A stretch of 64,000 nucleotides of DNA from a bacterium (GTDB lineage: Bacteria > Zhuqueibacterota > Zhuqueibacteria > Zhuqueibacterales > Zhuqueibacteraceae). Positions 44,171 through 54,164 of the stretch are shown here, in pieces. A program made the translations under genes and the position numbers. The notes under the pieces were generated by a model. It ran no database searches and had not been told where the DNA came from. It saw nothing but the letters and a program-made list of their open reading frames with translations. The DNA is taken from positions 1-64,000 of the forward strand of contig JAKLJX010000008.1 in assembly GCA_023150945.1 (NCBI GenBank), given 5' to 3'. Position 1 is the first letter of the stretch; every line of letters begins with the position of its first letter.

Positions 44171-47038
44171 TTATCTCATCAAAGTCATCTTGCGGGTTTG
44201 CGCGAAACCATTGACGCGCAGCTTGTACACGTAGACGCCGCTCGGCAAAACTTGGCCTGCATTGTCCTTGCCATCCCAATTGATCACGTGACGTCCGGCG
44301 TCCATCTGTCCGGAAATCAGCGTGCGAACTTCTTGTCCATTGATATTGTAAACCGCCAACTGCACCACACCCGCTTCCAAAACGCTGAACCGAATTGTCG
44401 TGCTGGGGTTAAACGGATTCGGATAATTCTGCGCCAACTGATAACTCGTCACTGGTGACTGATCACTGGTCGCTTCTTCATCATCCGCGGCAGATTTCGG
44501 AAGATTCCCGGGGCCGGGCAAGGCAGCGGGCGAATCATGATGCAGGAACAGGCAATCATTCTCCACCAGAATCGTGTTGGCGCAAAGCGAGCCGCGCAAC
44601 TGGCTGTTCTTCGCCAGCGTGACGGTCGCATTCGGCGCATGCAGCGTTCCGAGGAAGTAAGCTTCTTTGCCGACGTTCACCGCCGTCCTCTGCAAAGTGA
44701 AGAAAGTTACCAATTCGCTGTTGCTCTCGCCGTTGGGCAGCAGGCGAACCGCTACTTCCTTGCCCAACTGCAGATTGCTGACGACGTTGATATTCACCGG
44801 TTCACCGCTGGCAAGATCGATCGCGATCACGGCGGTGGAGCCGGGATAGCGCAGCTCGTTGAGGAAATAGTCGCCGCTGGTCAGTTTCAGCGTGCCGCCG
44901 CTGTTGAGCGTCACAATGCCATACGAACCGGGCGCCAGCGTCAGGGTGCCATTTTGCGGCACGGCCTTGTTCGGCCCGCCAGCGCTGTAGCTCTTGCTCG
45001 GCAGGGGTTCGGAGGCAACCGGCCCCACGGTGAGCACGCCGCTGACCGTTCCCGCGTTGCTGATCGCGAGCGGAGAAGTCACGTTGCCATTGATGGTGTT
45101 CTCTTTGTTGATGGTGATCTTGCCCACCGCAGTGAGATTGGAATTGTACGTGCTCGGATCACCCTTCTCGACCGTGAGATTGCCGTTGGAATGAATATCG
45201 CCGGCCGGAGTCGATTGCTTGGTGCGTTTGAGCGTCACGGTGTTGGCGAGAAAAACAAAGCGCTTGCATGTGCCCTTGACGGTTACAGTCACCTCGTCCG
45301 CATTCGTCAGCCTGTTGGCGTCCGTCACAGTGAGTTTGTAAGTAGTTGTCACCGTGGGTGAGGCAATCGGATTGGCTGCCGTCGCATCATCCAGGCCTGT
45401 TGCCGGCGTCCAACTGTAGGCATACGGCGGCGTGCCGCCGCTTGCCGCCGGGTTGCCGCCAATCAGAATGGACTGGCCGTCGCAAATTTGCCCGTCCGCA
45501 CCGGCATTCGCTACCAGCGCAGGTAGCACGACGATTTCGGCCGTGTAGTCCGTGAAGTCGCCGTCCTTGTCTTTGATGCGACCCTTGGCAGCGAAGGTGC
45601 CGCTTGCGGGATATGCACACGCGTAAGAGTTCGCCGTCACGTCACTGACTTCAAACGTGCCGTCATTCGTGCAATCATAAGAATACGTGAATCCAGCAGC
45701 CACATCCGCCGCGCTCGGATCGAGAGGATTGCTGAACGCCAACGTTGCTGATTGTCCGACGATGATGGTGCCCGGCGTACCGGTGAAAGTGGCGGTCGGC
45801 GCGACGTTGCTTATGTTGACGGTCGCCTGGTCGGTGGCCTTGAGGCCGCTATTGTTTGTGACTTGCACCTGGATGGTACTATCTGCCGGCCCGTCGAGGT
45901 CTGCAGCCGAGAACGTCACGCTTTGCCCCGGCGTTTCAAAGCTGCCGTTATTGTCGAGATCCCAAGCGTAGGTCAGCGGCCCGGCGTTCGGATCGTTGCC
46001 GGAAGCAGTGACCATGACGGATGCGCCCTCGGTGACGACATACGGTCCGCCAGCCTCAACGGTGATGGAAAGAAAGCTGTCAAAGCCGTCATCGTCAACG
46101 TCGATGATGGTATTCATCAACTCGCCGGCCGGCGGTGGAAAGGTGGCGAGAGTGGTGACATTCCCCAAAGGGTCAACACGCTTAACGAATCCTTCGAAAC
46201 AATCTATTTGGGAGGGCGCGCAACCGCCAAAACCGCCTCCCGCAACAAACAAATTGTCGGCGGCATCGATGGTGAGCTGCAGCGATTGATCCGGGATTCC
46301 ACCCGGACTCACAAAAGTGGTGAGAGCACCGTTTTGAACTTTCCAGATGATGCGGGTATTGCCGGGGGGAACGTGCCCGAGAATAAGCATTTCATCTTGA
46401 GAATTGAACCGCACGTCAATCATGCTGCCGCCGCCCATTTTGAGAGGCGGAAGTCCGGGGTCGAAGAACGTGGACACCTGGCCATCGCGCGTGATGCGGA
46501 TAATGCGGCCACCGCTATTGCCACCTTGCATCGCCAGGTAGAAATGGCCGCCAGGCCCGCAAGTGAAACCTCTTCCATTCTGGCCGGGCGGAGCTTCATC
46601 CACCGTCGAGGCAAGAAGCGAGGGAGCGCCATTTTCGACCAATTCCCATACGGCACCGTACATGTCACCGTTCACAGGATTCTCCATGGACGCGAGCAGG
46701 AAAGGCTTGCCGTCATCGGTAACCAGGAGATCGTTCAGACTGCCCTCCGGCAGGCCCGTCGCAAAAGTCGAGACCGACCCGTCTGGGGTGACCTTCATCA
46801 GTCTCCCCTCGAAGTCAATCACAAAGAGATTTCCATTCTTATCGAACTTGAGCGGGCCGGGCCGGCCGAGACCGGTGGCAAAGATCGTCTTGGCGCCTGA
46901 GTTATCCACCTTTAAAACGTTACCGGAGTTGGGCTCACTCACGAACACCGATTGAGCTCCCGCACCGCTTGGAATCGACATGGACAGGCTGAGCCCCAGA
47001 AGCGTGAGCGTGAAATAGACGACGAGTTTTCGCATCAT
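44171..47038 (-). CDS. ScyD/SMP-30-like, PKD and shared-module surface protein with T9SS domain
   Basis: 955 residues; the two adjacent ATGs at 47038 and 47035 share one AAGGAGG. The signal peptide is LVVYFTLTLLGLSLSMSIP. Residues 30–330 are a propeller of the ScyD/SMP-30 kind (QSVFVSEPNSGNVLKVDNSG, LVTDDGKPFLLASMENPVNG). PKD-like domains follow (VEAGGPYVVTEGASVMVTAS, VLPALVANAGADGQICDGQS). The shared roughly 270-residue module begins at FVFLANTVTLKRTKQSTPAG, about 80% identical to that in 37142–40483. The final sorting domain is LAQNYPNPFNPSTTIRFSV. The linker just before it contains TSDQSPVTSYQL, encoded by short-unit repeat DNA. Confidence 0.9.
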   Translation of the reverse strand: MMRKLVVYFTLTLLGLSLSMSIPSGAGAQSVFVSEPNSGNVLKVDNSGAKTIFATGLGRPGPLKFDKNGNLFVIDFEGRLMKVTPDGSVSTFATGLPEGSLNDLLVTDDGKPFLLASMENPVNGDMYGAVWELVENGAPSLLASTVDEAPPGQNGRGFTCGPGGHFYLAMQGGNSGGRIIRITRDGQVSTFFDPGLPPLKMGGGSMIDVRFNSQDEMLILGHVPPGNTRIIWKVQNGALTTFVSPGGIPDQSLQLTIDAADNLFVAGGGFGGCAPSQIDCFEGFVKRVDPLGNVTTLATFPPPAGELMNTIIDVDDDGFDSFLSITVEAGGPYVVTEGASVMVTASGNDPNAGPLTYAWDLDNNGSFETPGQSVTFSAADLDGPADSTIQVQVTNNSGLKATDQATVNISNVAPTATFTGTPGTIIVGQSATLAFSNPLDPSAADVAAGFTYSYDCTNDGTFEVSDVTANSYACAYPASGTFAAKGRIKDKDGDFTDYTAEIVVLPALVANAGADGQICDGQSILIGGNPAASGGTPPYAYSWTPATGLDDATAANPIASPTVTTTYKLTVTDANRLTNADEVTVTVKGTCKRFVFLANTVTLKRTKQSTPAGDIHSNGNLTVEKGDPSTYNSNLTAVGKITINKENTINGNVTSPLAISNAGTVSGVLTVGPVASEPLPSKSYSAGGPNKAVPQNGTLTLAPGSYGIVTLNSGGTLKLTSGDYFLNELRYPGSTAVIAIDLASGEPVNINVVSNLQLGKEVAVRLLPNGESNSELVTFFTLQRTAVNVGKEAYFLGTLHAPNATVTLAKNSQLRGSLCANTILVENDCLFLHHDSPAALPGPGNLPKSAADDEEATSDQSPVTSYQLAQNYPNPFNPSTTIRFSVLEAGVVQLAVYNINGQEVRTLISGQMDAGRHVINWDGKDNAGQVLPSGVYVYKLRVNGFAQTRKMTLMR
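44440..44475. repeat. Short-unit repeat insert in the linker of a surface protein
   Basis: Text of the form CGTCACTGGTGACTGATCACTGG, with CACTGGT units in alternating orientation. It encodes the TSDQSPVTSYQ linker that is absent from the otherwise similar 37142–40483 protein. Same family as 40146–40200 and 44124–44160. Confidence 0.5.
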
Positions 47039-48068
47039 GAATTCCTCCTTGACCGAATTCTGCGACATGATAGCTCATGAACCCACGACGTCAAACCGTG
47101 GCTTTCAATATTTTCGCGCGATTATTGTTCTTCCATTCAGGTGAGCGCCTTGGTCAACCGTGCAGAGATTGGCCAGCCGGCGAGTCAAGAGAGGTAAGCC
47201 CTGCGGCTCAATTGCTCCTAATACTGCGCAGAGGATACTTGTTGATGATCGTCTTGCACGATCCAGAATGCCAATGCTACCCCGCCATTACTATTGTCAC
47301 TCCATCAAGATACATGCCAACGGCCACAGGCGAAAGGGTAGATTGATTATAAAGAATTAATGCCAAGCAAACGGCCAGGCATCGACGCGAAAATTCTCAC
47401 AAGCAAGAACACTTCATGAAAGTTTTCCCAGAATTCGGATAGAAAAAAATCAAACCAGGTGCAGGCCGCAACCTGAGAGGTTTGGCAAAAATCTCACGAG
47501 ATGTACATTTTGTCACCCATAGTATACTCATCGAAACGGCTTTTGGTCTGCTGGCAGCAGCGGCGCAGCAATCCATTGTCTGCCTGCTGGCAACCTTCAC
47601 TCCGTCCCCCCCAGCAGCTCAGACCGCAGGCCGCGTCACTCAAGACATCTCAGAATCATAGACTTACCCTGAGGGTTGCTGCTGCATCGGGGCACAGCGC
47701 CGTCCCAAGTGTATGCTCAGCCGTCTCCTGCCACCGCACTTTTCCCGCCACACGATTGTGCTTTTTTTTCCAGCCTGCATGAAAATCGCGACTGTTGCGT
47801 CTGTTAAGAGGTGAAAGGATAGAACGGCACAGCAGTCTTTCTGCGCAGGCATTTGAATCGCGCAGAAGGTGGAGATTGCTGCGCTTTGGCGTCAAGAAGA
47901 GCCTTTCTCCGCGGCTCTGCGGTTCCGGTGCCGGCCTGGTGACTTCGTGGTGTTCCCGCGCTGTCGAGTTGATTGCTCGTTGGGCTTCAGCTCTCAGCAC
48001 AGCAGCGCAATGAAATACAAGTATTGATGATCAATCAACCTTGGACCCTCATACCTGGAGACGTTATC
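47039..48068. other. Divergent intergenic region (strand switch)
   Basis: This roughly 1 kb region separates the minus-strand half of the window from the plus-strand half and should hold promoters for the two flanking surface-protein genes. It contains AT-rich stretches near 47380–47480 and intergenic decay text near 47830–47960 (TTCTGCGCAGG, CCGCGGCTCTGCGGTTCC) similar to repeat A. Short frames in it resemble nothing. Confidence 0.5.
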
Positions 48069-49268
48069 ATGAAGAATTTGCTGACTCAACTAGCGGGGTG
48101 TCTGCTATGCGCCGGGCTTGTCTTGATCGGCTGTGACCAAGCGCCGCCTCCCACAATGCCGGAACCGGCACCCATGAATGAAGCGACTACTGCCTTTCTC
48201 AAACTCGCATGTGATTGCACCCCAGTGCCGCCGGGAGTGACAAGCTGGTGGCCGTTTGATGAAACCAGTGGCGTGACCGCGGAAGACATCGCCGGTGAGA
48301 ACAATGGTTCGCTCATCGGAGCAACGCCAATGCCGGCTATGGTTGCCGGCGGGCTGAACTTTGACGGTGTTGACGACTACGTGGCCGTAGCGGACAATCC
48401 CAGTTTGGATCTCACCTCCCAAATCACCATTGATGCCTGGATAAAACCCGACAACTTGGTTGGTGAGCATGCCATCGTCAACAAACAGCCATCAGGCTAT
48501 GCCGATCATAACCATGCCGGGAACTATGAAATCGGCCTCTGGGAGGCGAAATTGATCTTTAAGTCGCAATACGCGCCCTATAATCGAACATGGGGACATA
48601 TCGCGAATATGCCCGACTTGGTGGTTGGTCAGTGGTACTTCGTTGCCGTCTCCGCCGATGCCGGGACTCGAGTCGTGAAGTTCTATGTCAACGGCGATTT
48701 GGTGGACACTGTTGTTTGGCAACATAGCTTGTTGCAGTACCCCAATGATGAACCATTGCGCATCGGCCGGCGAAAGGATGGTTTGTTCTTTGATGGCCTC
48801 ATCGATGAAGTCGAGATTTATGGTCGCGTCCTCGCAGATAACGAAATCCAGGCCATCTTCACTGCCGGTGCTGCGGGAAAATGCAAGTTCATTCCAATCG
48901 AGATCGACATCAAGCCCGGCAGTGATCCCAACAGTGTAAACTGCAAGAATCTGAACGGCGTCATTGCCGTGGCGATTCTAACCACGAGCAAGGCGGCCGG
49001 TGAAGCAATCGATTTCGACGCGATCACGGTCGATCCTGCCACGATCCGCTTCGGGCACAGCGGCACTGAGGCCCTCGAAACTCACGGCAAGGGGCACAGC
49101 GAAGACGCCGATGGCGATGGCGACCTGGACATGGTGCTGCATTTCCGGCTGGGCGATACGGGGCTGACGTGTAGTGATACCGAAGCCATGCTTACGGGAA
49201 AGACCCTTGACGGCGAACCGGTTCAAGGGGAAGATGCCGTACGCATGGTCGGAGGTCAAAAGGATTGA
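48069..49268 (+). CDS. LamG-domain lipoprotein with DGDGDLD cation-site tail
   Basis: 399 residues from ATG 48069 (GGAGAC upstream). A lipobox (LCAGLVLIGC) predicts a lipoprotein. Residues 45–260 are a LamG/concanavalin-like domain (SWWPFDETSG, GLNFDGVDDYVAVADNPSLD, FDGLIDEVEIYGRVLADNEI). The C-terminal 120 residues (IEIDIKPGSDPNSVNCKNLN to HSEDADGDGDLDMVLHFRLG) are a module common in environmental secreted proteins, with an EF-hand-like DADGDGDLD Ca2+ site. It probably binds a surface carbohydrate. First plus-strand gene after the switch. Confidence 0.9.
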   Translation: MKNLLTQLAGCLLCAGLVLIGCDQAPPPTMPEPAPMNEATTAFLKLACDCTPVPPGVTSWWPFDETSGVTAEDIAGENNGSLIGATPMPAMVAGGLNFDGVDDYVAVADNPSLDLTSQITIDAWIKPDNLVGEHAIVNKQPSGYADHNHAGNYEIGLWEAKLIFKSQYAPYNRTWGHIANMPDLVVGQWYFVAVSADAGTRVVKFYVNGDLVDTVVWQHSLLQYPNDEPLRIGRRKDGLFFDGLIDEVEIYGRVLADNEIQAIFTAGAAGKCKFIPIEIDIKPGSDPNSVNCKNLNGVIAVAILTTSKAAGEAIDFDAITVDPATIRFGHSGTEALETHGKGHSEDADGDGDLDMVLHFRLGDTGLTCSDTEAMLTGKTLDGEPVQGEDAVRMVGGQKD

Positions 49269-49425
49269 TCCGGCGATGCAAACCATGCACCTGCTGCTGC
49301 CAGAGCTCATGCAGCGTGGCGCGCCTCGTGCCGGATGGTTCAAGTTGCGGGGAAGGGCGTTGCCACGCTGCTCGTGAGGTGAGAGCCTCATCCACGCAAC
49401 CGGTGAAATCAAAAGCGGAGATCCT

Positions 49426-51753
49426 ATGCAATCCTCAATACCCGCTCGCGGTCCAGTGCGATTGACGTCGGCGTTGGTTCCGGCCATGCTGATGGGCTGG
49501 TGTATTTCAAACCTCGCTTTCGCGCAATGGACCAGTGATCGCAACACGAACATGCCGGTGTGTACCGCCTCCGGCGATCAAACGTATCCCAGCATCATCA
49601 GCGACAACGCCGGCGGTGCCATTATCGTTTGGCAGGACAGCCGGAATGGCAAGCTTGATATTTATGCCCAGCGTCTTGACGCAAAAGGAACGGCGTTGTG
49701 GGGCAAAAACGGGGTGGCCGTGTGCTTGGCGCCGAACGATCAGCACAGTATCAAAACTGCAGGTGACGGTTCCGGCGGCGTTATCATCGCCTGGACGGAT
49801 CTCCGCAATTCCACATTCCATCTCTATGCCCAACGGGTCGACGCAAACGGCCAGCCGCTGTGGATTGCCGATGGCGTACCGGTACTTCCCCTGTCGACAA
49901 TGCTGTCGTCAGATTCTTATAAAATCGTAGGTGACGGCACCGGTGGTGCAATCATTGCCTGGGATTGTTGGACCAGTACTGATCAAAAGGTGTTTGTACA
50001 GCGTCTCAATGCTGGTGGTGCGTGGCAGTGGCCGGCGAATGGTGTTGCCGTCTTTTCTGCGCCGAATCCACACTGGGTGGCGGCTTTACTTGCGTTGCAT
50101 GAAGGTGGCGTGATCATCGCATGGACTGCTTGGCAAGCCGGTGATCGCGATCTCTATGCGCAACGCCTGGATGCCAATGGTAACCCGCAATGGACTGCCG
50201 ATGGCGTGGGCATTTGCGTTGAACCAAGGACAAGGGACCTGGTCAGTTGCCATTTGATCAGCGACGGCGCAAACGGCGCCATTATAACGTGGCAGGACAA
50301 TCGCAAGATTTATTTTAGAATTTATGCGCAGCACCTGGATGCTTCCGGAGCTGCCCAATGGGATAGTAACGGCGTCGCAATTCAGTCACCTTACTATCTG
50401 GTGAGTGGGTACGATCTCGACAGTGATGGGGCGGGAGGCGGCATTGTGACCATGGTTGAATACCAAAATCTGCTTAATGCACAACGTTTCAATGCTACAG
50501 GACAGAGCTTGTGGGGATCCGAGGGCGTTCGCGTTTCCACCTCAACTTACGCTCAACGCCAGCCCACGATGGTGAGCGATGGCGCCGGTGGTGCCATCAT
50601 TACCTGGCGCGAGGAGCGCGACGCAAGAGATTACATTTTTGCGCAGCGCCTTGGTGCATACGGACAGCGGTTGTGGACTGACACCGGCGTCACCCTTACC
50701 ACGGCAACAGGAACACAGGAGAACCAACAGATCATCGGCGATCAGGCCGGCGGCGCGATCGTTGCCTGGCACGACACACGCAACGGAGATGCTGACCTCT
50801 ACGCGCAACGCATCGGCCGGCGCGGGGAACTGGTGCCCAAACCCACCATTCTTTCGGTGCAAGATGTTCCCCATGATCAAGGCGGCAAAGTCATCGTGCG
50901 CTGGCAGGCGGCTGATCTCGACACCATCGGCGGCCGCGCGATCGAATACTACTCCATCTGGCGCTCGGTGCGGCCCTCGCCGTATGCACCTATCGACTGG
51001 GAATGGGTTGGCAATCAGCCACGGCACAATTTCCCCACCTACGCCTGCACAATCCCGACGCTTTACGATTCCATGGCCACAACGGCTGGAAATCACAGCT
51101 TCCTGGTTTCCGCGCATACGGGTAATCCCAACATCTTTTGGGACTCCAACCTGATGAGCGGCTACTCGGTCGACAACCTGCCGCCGGCAGCGCCGGGCAA
51201 TGTGACCGCGGCTTTTGTGGCAGGAGAAGTGGTTCTGCGCTGGCGTGCCAACCAGGAGTCCGATTTTGCCGGTTATGAAATCTATTGGAGCAACACGCCG
51301 AATTTCGATCCGGATACCATGACGGCGTTGGCGACAACCGCAGACACTTCGTTTGTGCATTATGGAGTTCCGGCCAATCGCAATCAGTACTACGCCCTGC
51401 GCGCCGTGGATGTGCATGGCAATCGCAGCGCCAAGAGCAACGAAGCGGCGGTGATGCTGGTGGGCGTGGAAGAAACGCCGGCAATTGCGGCCGCGTTCAG
51501 TCTGGAACAAAACTATCCGAACCCTTTCAATCCCACCACGACGATCACGTTCACGCTCTTGAGGTCCGCGTTCGTTACCGTCAAGATCCTCACTATTCAG
51601 GGCGAAGAAGTCGCCACGCTGGTTTCAGAAAAACTGCCGGCGGGCAAGCACCAGCGCGTGTGGGAGGCAAAGGGCTTGGCGAGTGGGGTGTATTTGTATC
51701 GGTTGGAGGCCGGTGAGTTCGCGCAGACGAGGAAGCTCATTTTGCTGCGATAG
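49426..51753 (+). CDS. Repetitive secreted protein with FN3-like domains and T9SS sorting domain
   Basis: 775 residues, GGAG upstream of ATG 49426. The signal peptide (TSALVPAMLMGWCISNLAFA) is preceded by a short hydrophilic part. About eight repeats of about 55 residues follow (SDGAGGAIITW, with DIYAQRLDANGNPQWTADGV). Two FN3-like segments then appear (PPAAPGNVTAAFVAGEVVLR, WRANQESDFAGYEIYWSN). The last 85 residues are the sorting domain (LEQNYPNPFNPTTTITFTL, VYLYRLEAGEF). The end of the gene, 51600–51753, is nearly identical in DNA to those of 54540–56861 and 57033–61244. Confidence 0.9.
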   Translation: MQSSIPARGPVRLTSALVPAMLMGWCISNLAFAQWTSDRNTNMPVCTASGDQTYPSIISDNAGGAIIVWQDSRNGKLDIYAQRLDAKGTALWGKNGVAVCLAPNDQHSIKTAGDGSGGVIIAWTDLRNSTFHLYAQRVDANGQPLWIADGVPVLPLSTMLSSDSYKIVGDGTGGAIIAWDCWTSTDQKVFVQRLNAGGAWQWPANGVAVFSAPNPHWVAALLALHEGGVIIAWTAWQAGDRDLYAQRLDANGNPQWTADGVGICVEPRTRDLVSCHLISDGANGAIITWQDNRKIYFRIYAQHLDASGAAQWDSNGVAIQSPYYLVSGYDLDSDGAGGGIVTMVEYQNLLNAQRFNATGQSLWGSEGVRVSTSTYAQRQPTMVSDGAGGAIITWREERDARDYIFAQRLGAYGQRLWTDTGVTLTTATGTQENQQIIGDQAGGAIVAWHDTRNGDADLYAQRIGRRGELVPKPTILSVQDVPHDQGGKVIVRWQAADLDTIGGRAIEYYSIWRSVRPSPYAPIDWEWVGNQPRHNFPTYACTIPTLYDSMATTAGNHSFLVSAHTGNPNIFWDSNLMSGYSVDNLPPAAPGNVTAAFVAGEVVLRWRANQESDFAGYEIYWSNTPNFDPDTMTALATTADTSFVHYGVPANRNQYYALRAVDVHGNRSAKSNEAAVMLVGVEETPAIAAAFSLEQNYPNPFNPTTTITFTLLRSAFVTVKILTIQGEEVATLVSEKLPAGKHQRVWEAKGLASGVYLYRLEAGEFAQTRKLILLR

Positions 51754-52416
51754 TGTCATACCACCCCGACGGCGGCACTGTGTGAGCTTCGGGAATGCAG
51801 CAGCAACCTCTATGATGGTGAGCCTTTCGTCTTTGACTCGTCGCAGTGGGCAAGTCCGGGTGGCCATCAAAGTGGCTGCTGCTGCCCGGAGGGCGTCAGT
51901 GATCATTGTCAACAGCAACGGCGATGTTGAGAAGGTGGTACTCTTTCCTTGCCGAAATGCCGGTGCACTGGAGTTTCCTAAAACGAGCCGAATGACAATT
52001 AATGAAAAAAATATCAAAAATGAGAAATTTTATGCCACGATTCTCGAATTTGCGACAGAATCGTAACTGATGGGCAGCCCCGCCGTTGATAAATCCTTGA
52101 GAAACCTGCATGCCGATGCCAAATCCATCGGCACAGCGTTTGAGAGTAGAGTCTAATTGGCCTGACATAGCGGCTTCGTGTCACGATCGGCCAGCACCAA
52201 ACCTTGGGAAGCACACCAGAGCAAACGAGTAGCAAAACCCTGTACCGAGCCTGAAACAGGTTTGGGCAGGCGCCCCCCCGCATCTGCGCATTTGCCATGT
52301 CCTCTTGCTGGAGTTTTCCCGCCTACCCATTCTTGGCCTACCTTCAGGCTCGTTGACGGCTTTCAATCATTGCCGGGCAGTTAGGTGATTCTGGCAGCAC
52401 AAGCGGCCGCGCCGGC
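51754..52416. other. Intergenic region with noncoding repeat C
   Basis: Mostly structureless. An AT-rich stretch lies at 52000–52030. Its right half carries repeat C copy 1 (52156–52366). No gene with a convincing start is seen. Confidence 0.45.
52156..52366 (+). repeat. Interspersed noncoding repeat C, copy 1
   Basis: Colinear with 61416–61626. Shared blocks in the same order are TTGGCCTG or CTGGCCTG, TCAAACCT-like, GGGAGCACACC or GGAAGCACACC, GAGCCTG..ACAGGT..GGGCAGG, and TTCCCGCCTACCCA. Identity is clearly above chance but interrupted by small indels. Homology may extend left to about 52070 and 61333. Confidence 0.65.
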
Positions 52417-52626
52417 ATGGATCGGCACCCGCGGCAGTATGCCGATGCCGGGGCAATAATGACTCTGATTACGTTTGTCTTCAGCGCTGACTTTGGCGAT
52501 GACATGAGCTTTGCGGTCACACTTTCAGATAATATGCTTACGCTGGCTGGCGACAGCGCTTTTGATTTTGACAACAACGGAACCGATGAGCCAGCCAGCG
52601 TTGTGATCGTGCTGCAAAAGAGCTAA
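52417..52626 (+). pseudogene. C-terminal fragment of a secreted protein
   Basis: The frame ends in SDNMLTLAGDSAFDFDNNGT and DEPASVVIVLQKS, resembling the last strands of small lipocalin-like or DUF5004-type secreted proteins. There is no signal peptide and no Shine–Dalgarno, and the first 14 residues do not fit. I take it to be the surviving tail of a decayed gene. Confidence 0.4.
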
Positions 52627-52742
52627 AGCGATTGAAGGTCAGGTGAAGAAGGATTTATCCGCTATTTGTGGATAAAGACGAGTTTTCCGCAATTATGGTG
52701 TCGATCACTTGATGATTATCACGCATCAATCTCGGAGGAATT

Positions 52743-54152
52743 ATGATGAAAAGTGTCATGACCATTCTATCAGCATTATTTCTTTTTTGTGCAACCTCAG
52801 CGCTGACACAAACAGAAGACCGCCAAATTATCTCGCTGAGTGACTCCATCGGAGCTGAGATCGACGCCGCCGAGCGCGCGAAGTACGGCCTGTTTCCTGA
52901 TTTAGACGGATTTCAATCAGCGCGAATCATCCGCTTGAAAGCGTCAGCATATCGCCTGGAGTACAGCTTCACTGATACCCTCGGCAAGCATCACAAATCC
53001 AGAAAGATTTCCGCGCCAGCCGTCGAATTGACCAAACTCCACGTCAGGTTGATTGAAGAACATCAAGCCTCACAGCCGACAAAAGAAACAGATGACAGCC
53101 TGCAAGCTGCGATCATCTATCGCCTCGGCCTGCGGTACGCCGCACAAAACCGCCACGAGTTGACTTCCGTGCTCTTCGGAGATTTGCTGCAGAATTACCC
53201 GCAGAGTCCGCAAGCCTTGCAGGCCAAAGAGAACTATGCCGGCCTCGATCAGTTGTGGAAAACGAAGAAGGCGCTGTTTTGGAAGGGGTCGCTGCTCGAT
53301 CAAAGTGGCCGCACCCAGCTTCTCATTTTCAGCGGCTATTATGGCCTGTGGCTGGGTATTGCCACACCAAGCGCCCTGAAAGCGGATTCCCCCCAGGCTT
53401 TCGCGCTCGGCCTGCTGCTGGGCGCTCCCATATCTTTGGGCATCGCCAGTGGCGCAACAAAAGAGGCAAATATCAGCGATGGCAGGGCGACGATGATTGC
53501 CCTCGGCGGACATCTCGGAACCTGGCAGGGAATCGGCTGGGCCGCAGTGGGAGAGGCTGAAGGGAATACTGTCACCGGCATGGGTGAAATCGCCGGCCTG
53601 GCTGGAATCGGCGCGGCGGCTTGGCTGACAAGCCAAACTGATTTCTCGCCAGGCCATGCAGCACTCACCAGCTCGGGACTGCAATGGGGCGCGTGGTTTG
53701 GCCTGGTCGTGGGCGCTTTGGCGAATTTGGAAGACAATGACCTTGTGCGCGCTTCTCTGGTTGGCAGCGACGCGTTGATTCTCGGCACCGGCATGGCGGC
53801 GAAGGAGGTGCGTATCAGCAAAACGCGCGTCCGGCTTTTGAATTTGGCCGGCGCCATCGGCACGGTCTTCGGGTTTGGTCTCGACTTGCTTTTTGAGATC
53901 GACGATGCTTCCGCCATATTTGGCATCGCCGGATTAGGAAGTGTGGCCGGCATGGCAATTGGGGTGAACATGACCAGGGATTTCGACAAAGGCAAAGATT
54001 TGACTCTGGACAATGATCAAAACCGACTCATTCCTCTTGGCCATCATGAGAGTGGCAAGATACACGTTGGCTACCCGCAATTGAGCTTCCTGCGACCTCC
54101 TCATGACCCGGGCAAAATTGTTCCGGCGATGAGTATGCAAATTGCATTTTGA
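52743..54152 (+). CDS. Glycine-rich membrane-associated protein of unknown function
   Basis: 469 residues; ATCTCGGAGGAATT upstream of the ATGATG start. Signal peptide KSVMTILSALFLFCATSALT. Residues 100–170 contain a TPR-like patch (AAIIYRLGLRYAAQNRHELT, LLQNYPQSPQALQAKENYAG). From about 190 on, six to eight Gly/Ala-rich segments of about 20–30 residues follow, such as LGLLLGAPISLGIASGAT and IAGLAGIGAAAWLTSQ. Their hydrophobicity suits a membrane or outer-membrane domain. The regular Gly pattern suggests a repeated amphipathic unit. No family recognised. Confidence 0.7.
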   Translation: MMKSVMTILSALFLFCATSALTQTEDRQIISLSDSIGAEIDAAERAKYGLFPDLDGFQSARIIRLKASAYRLEYSFTDTLGKHHKSRKISAPAVELTKLHVRLIEEHQASQPTKETDDSLQAAIIYRLGLRYAAQNRHELTSVLFGDLLQNYPQSPQALQAKENYAGLDQLWKTKKALFWKGSLLDQSGRTQLLIFSGYYGLWLGIATPSALKADSPQAFALGLLLGAPISLGIASGATKEANISDGRATMIALGGHLGTWQGIGWAAVGEAEGNTVTGMGEIAGLAGIGAAAWLTSQTDFSPGHAALTSSGLQWGAWFGLVVGALANLEDNDLVRASLVGSDALILGTGMAAKEVRISKTRVRLLNLAGAIGTVFGFGLDLLFEIDDASAIFGIAGLGSVAGMAIGVNMTRDFDKGKDLTLDNDQNRLIPLGHHESGKIHVGYPQLSFLRPPHDPGKIVPAMSMQIAF

Positions 54153-54164
54153 AGTGAACTTTAG

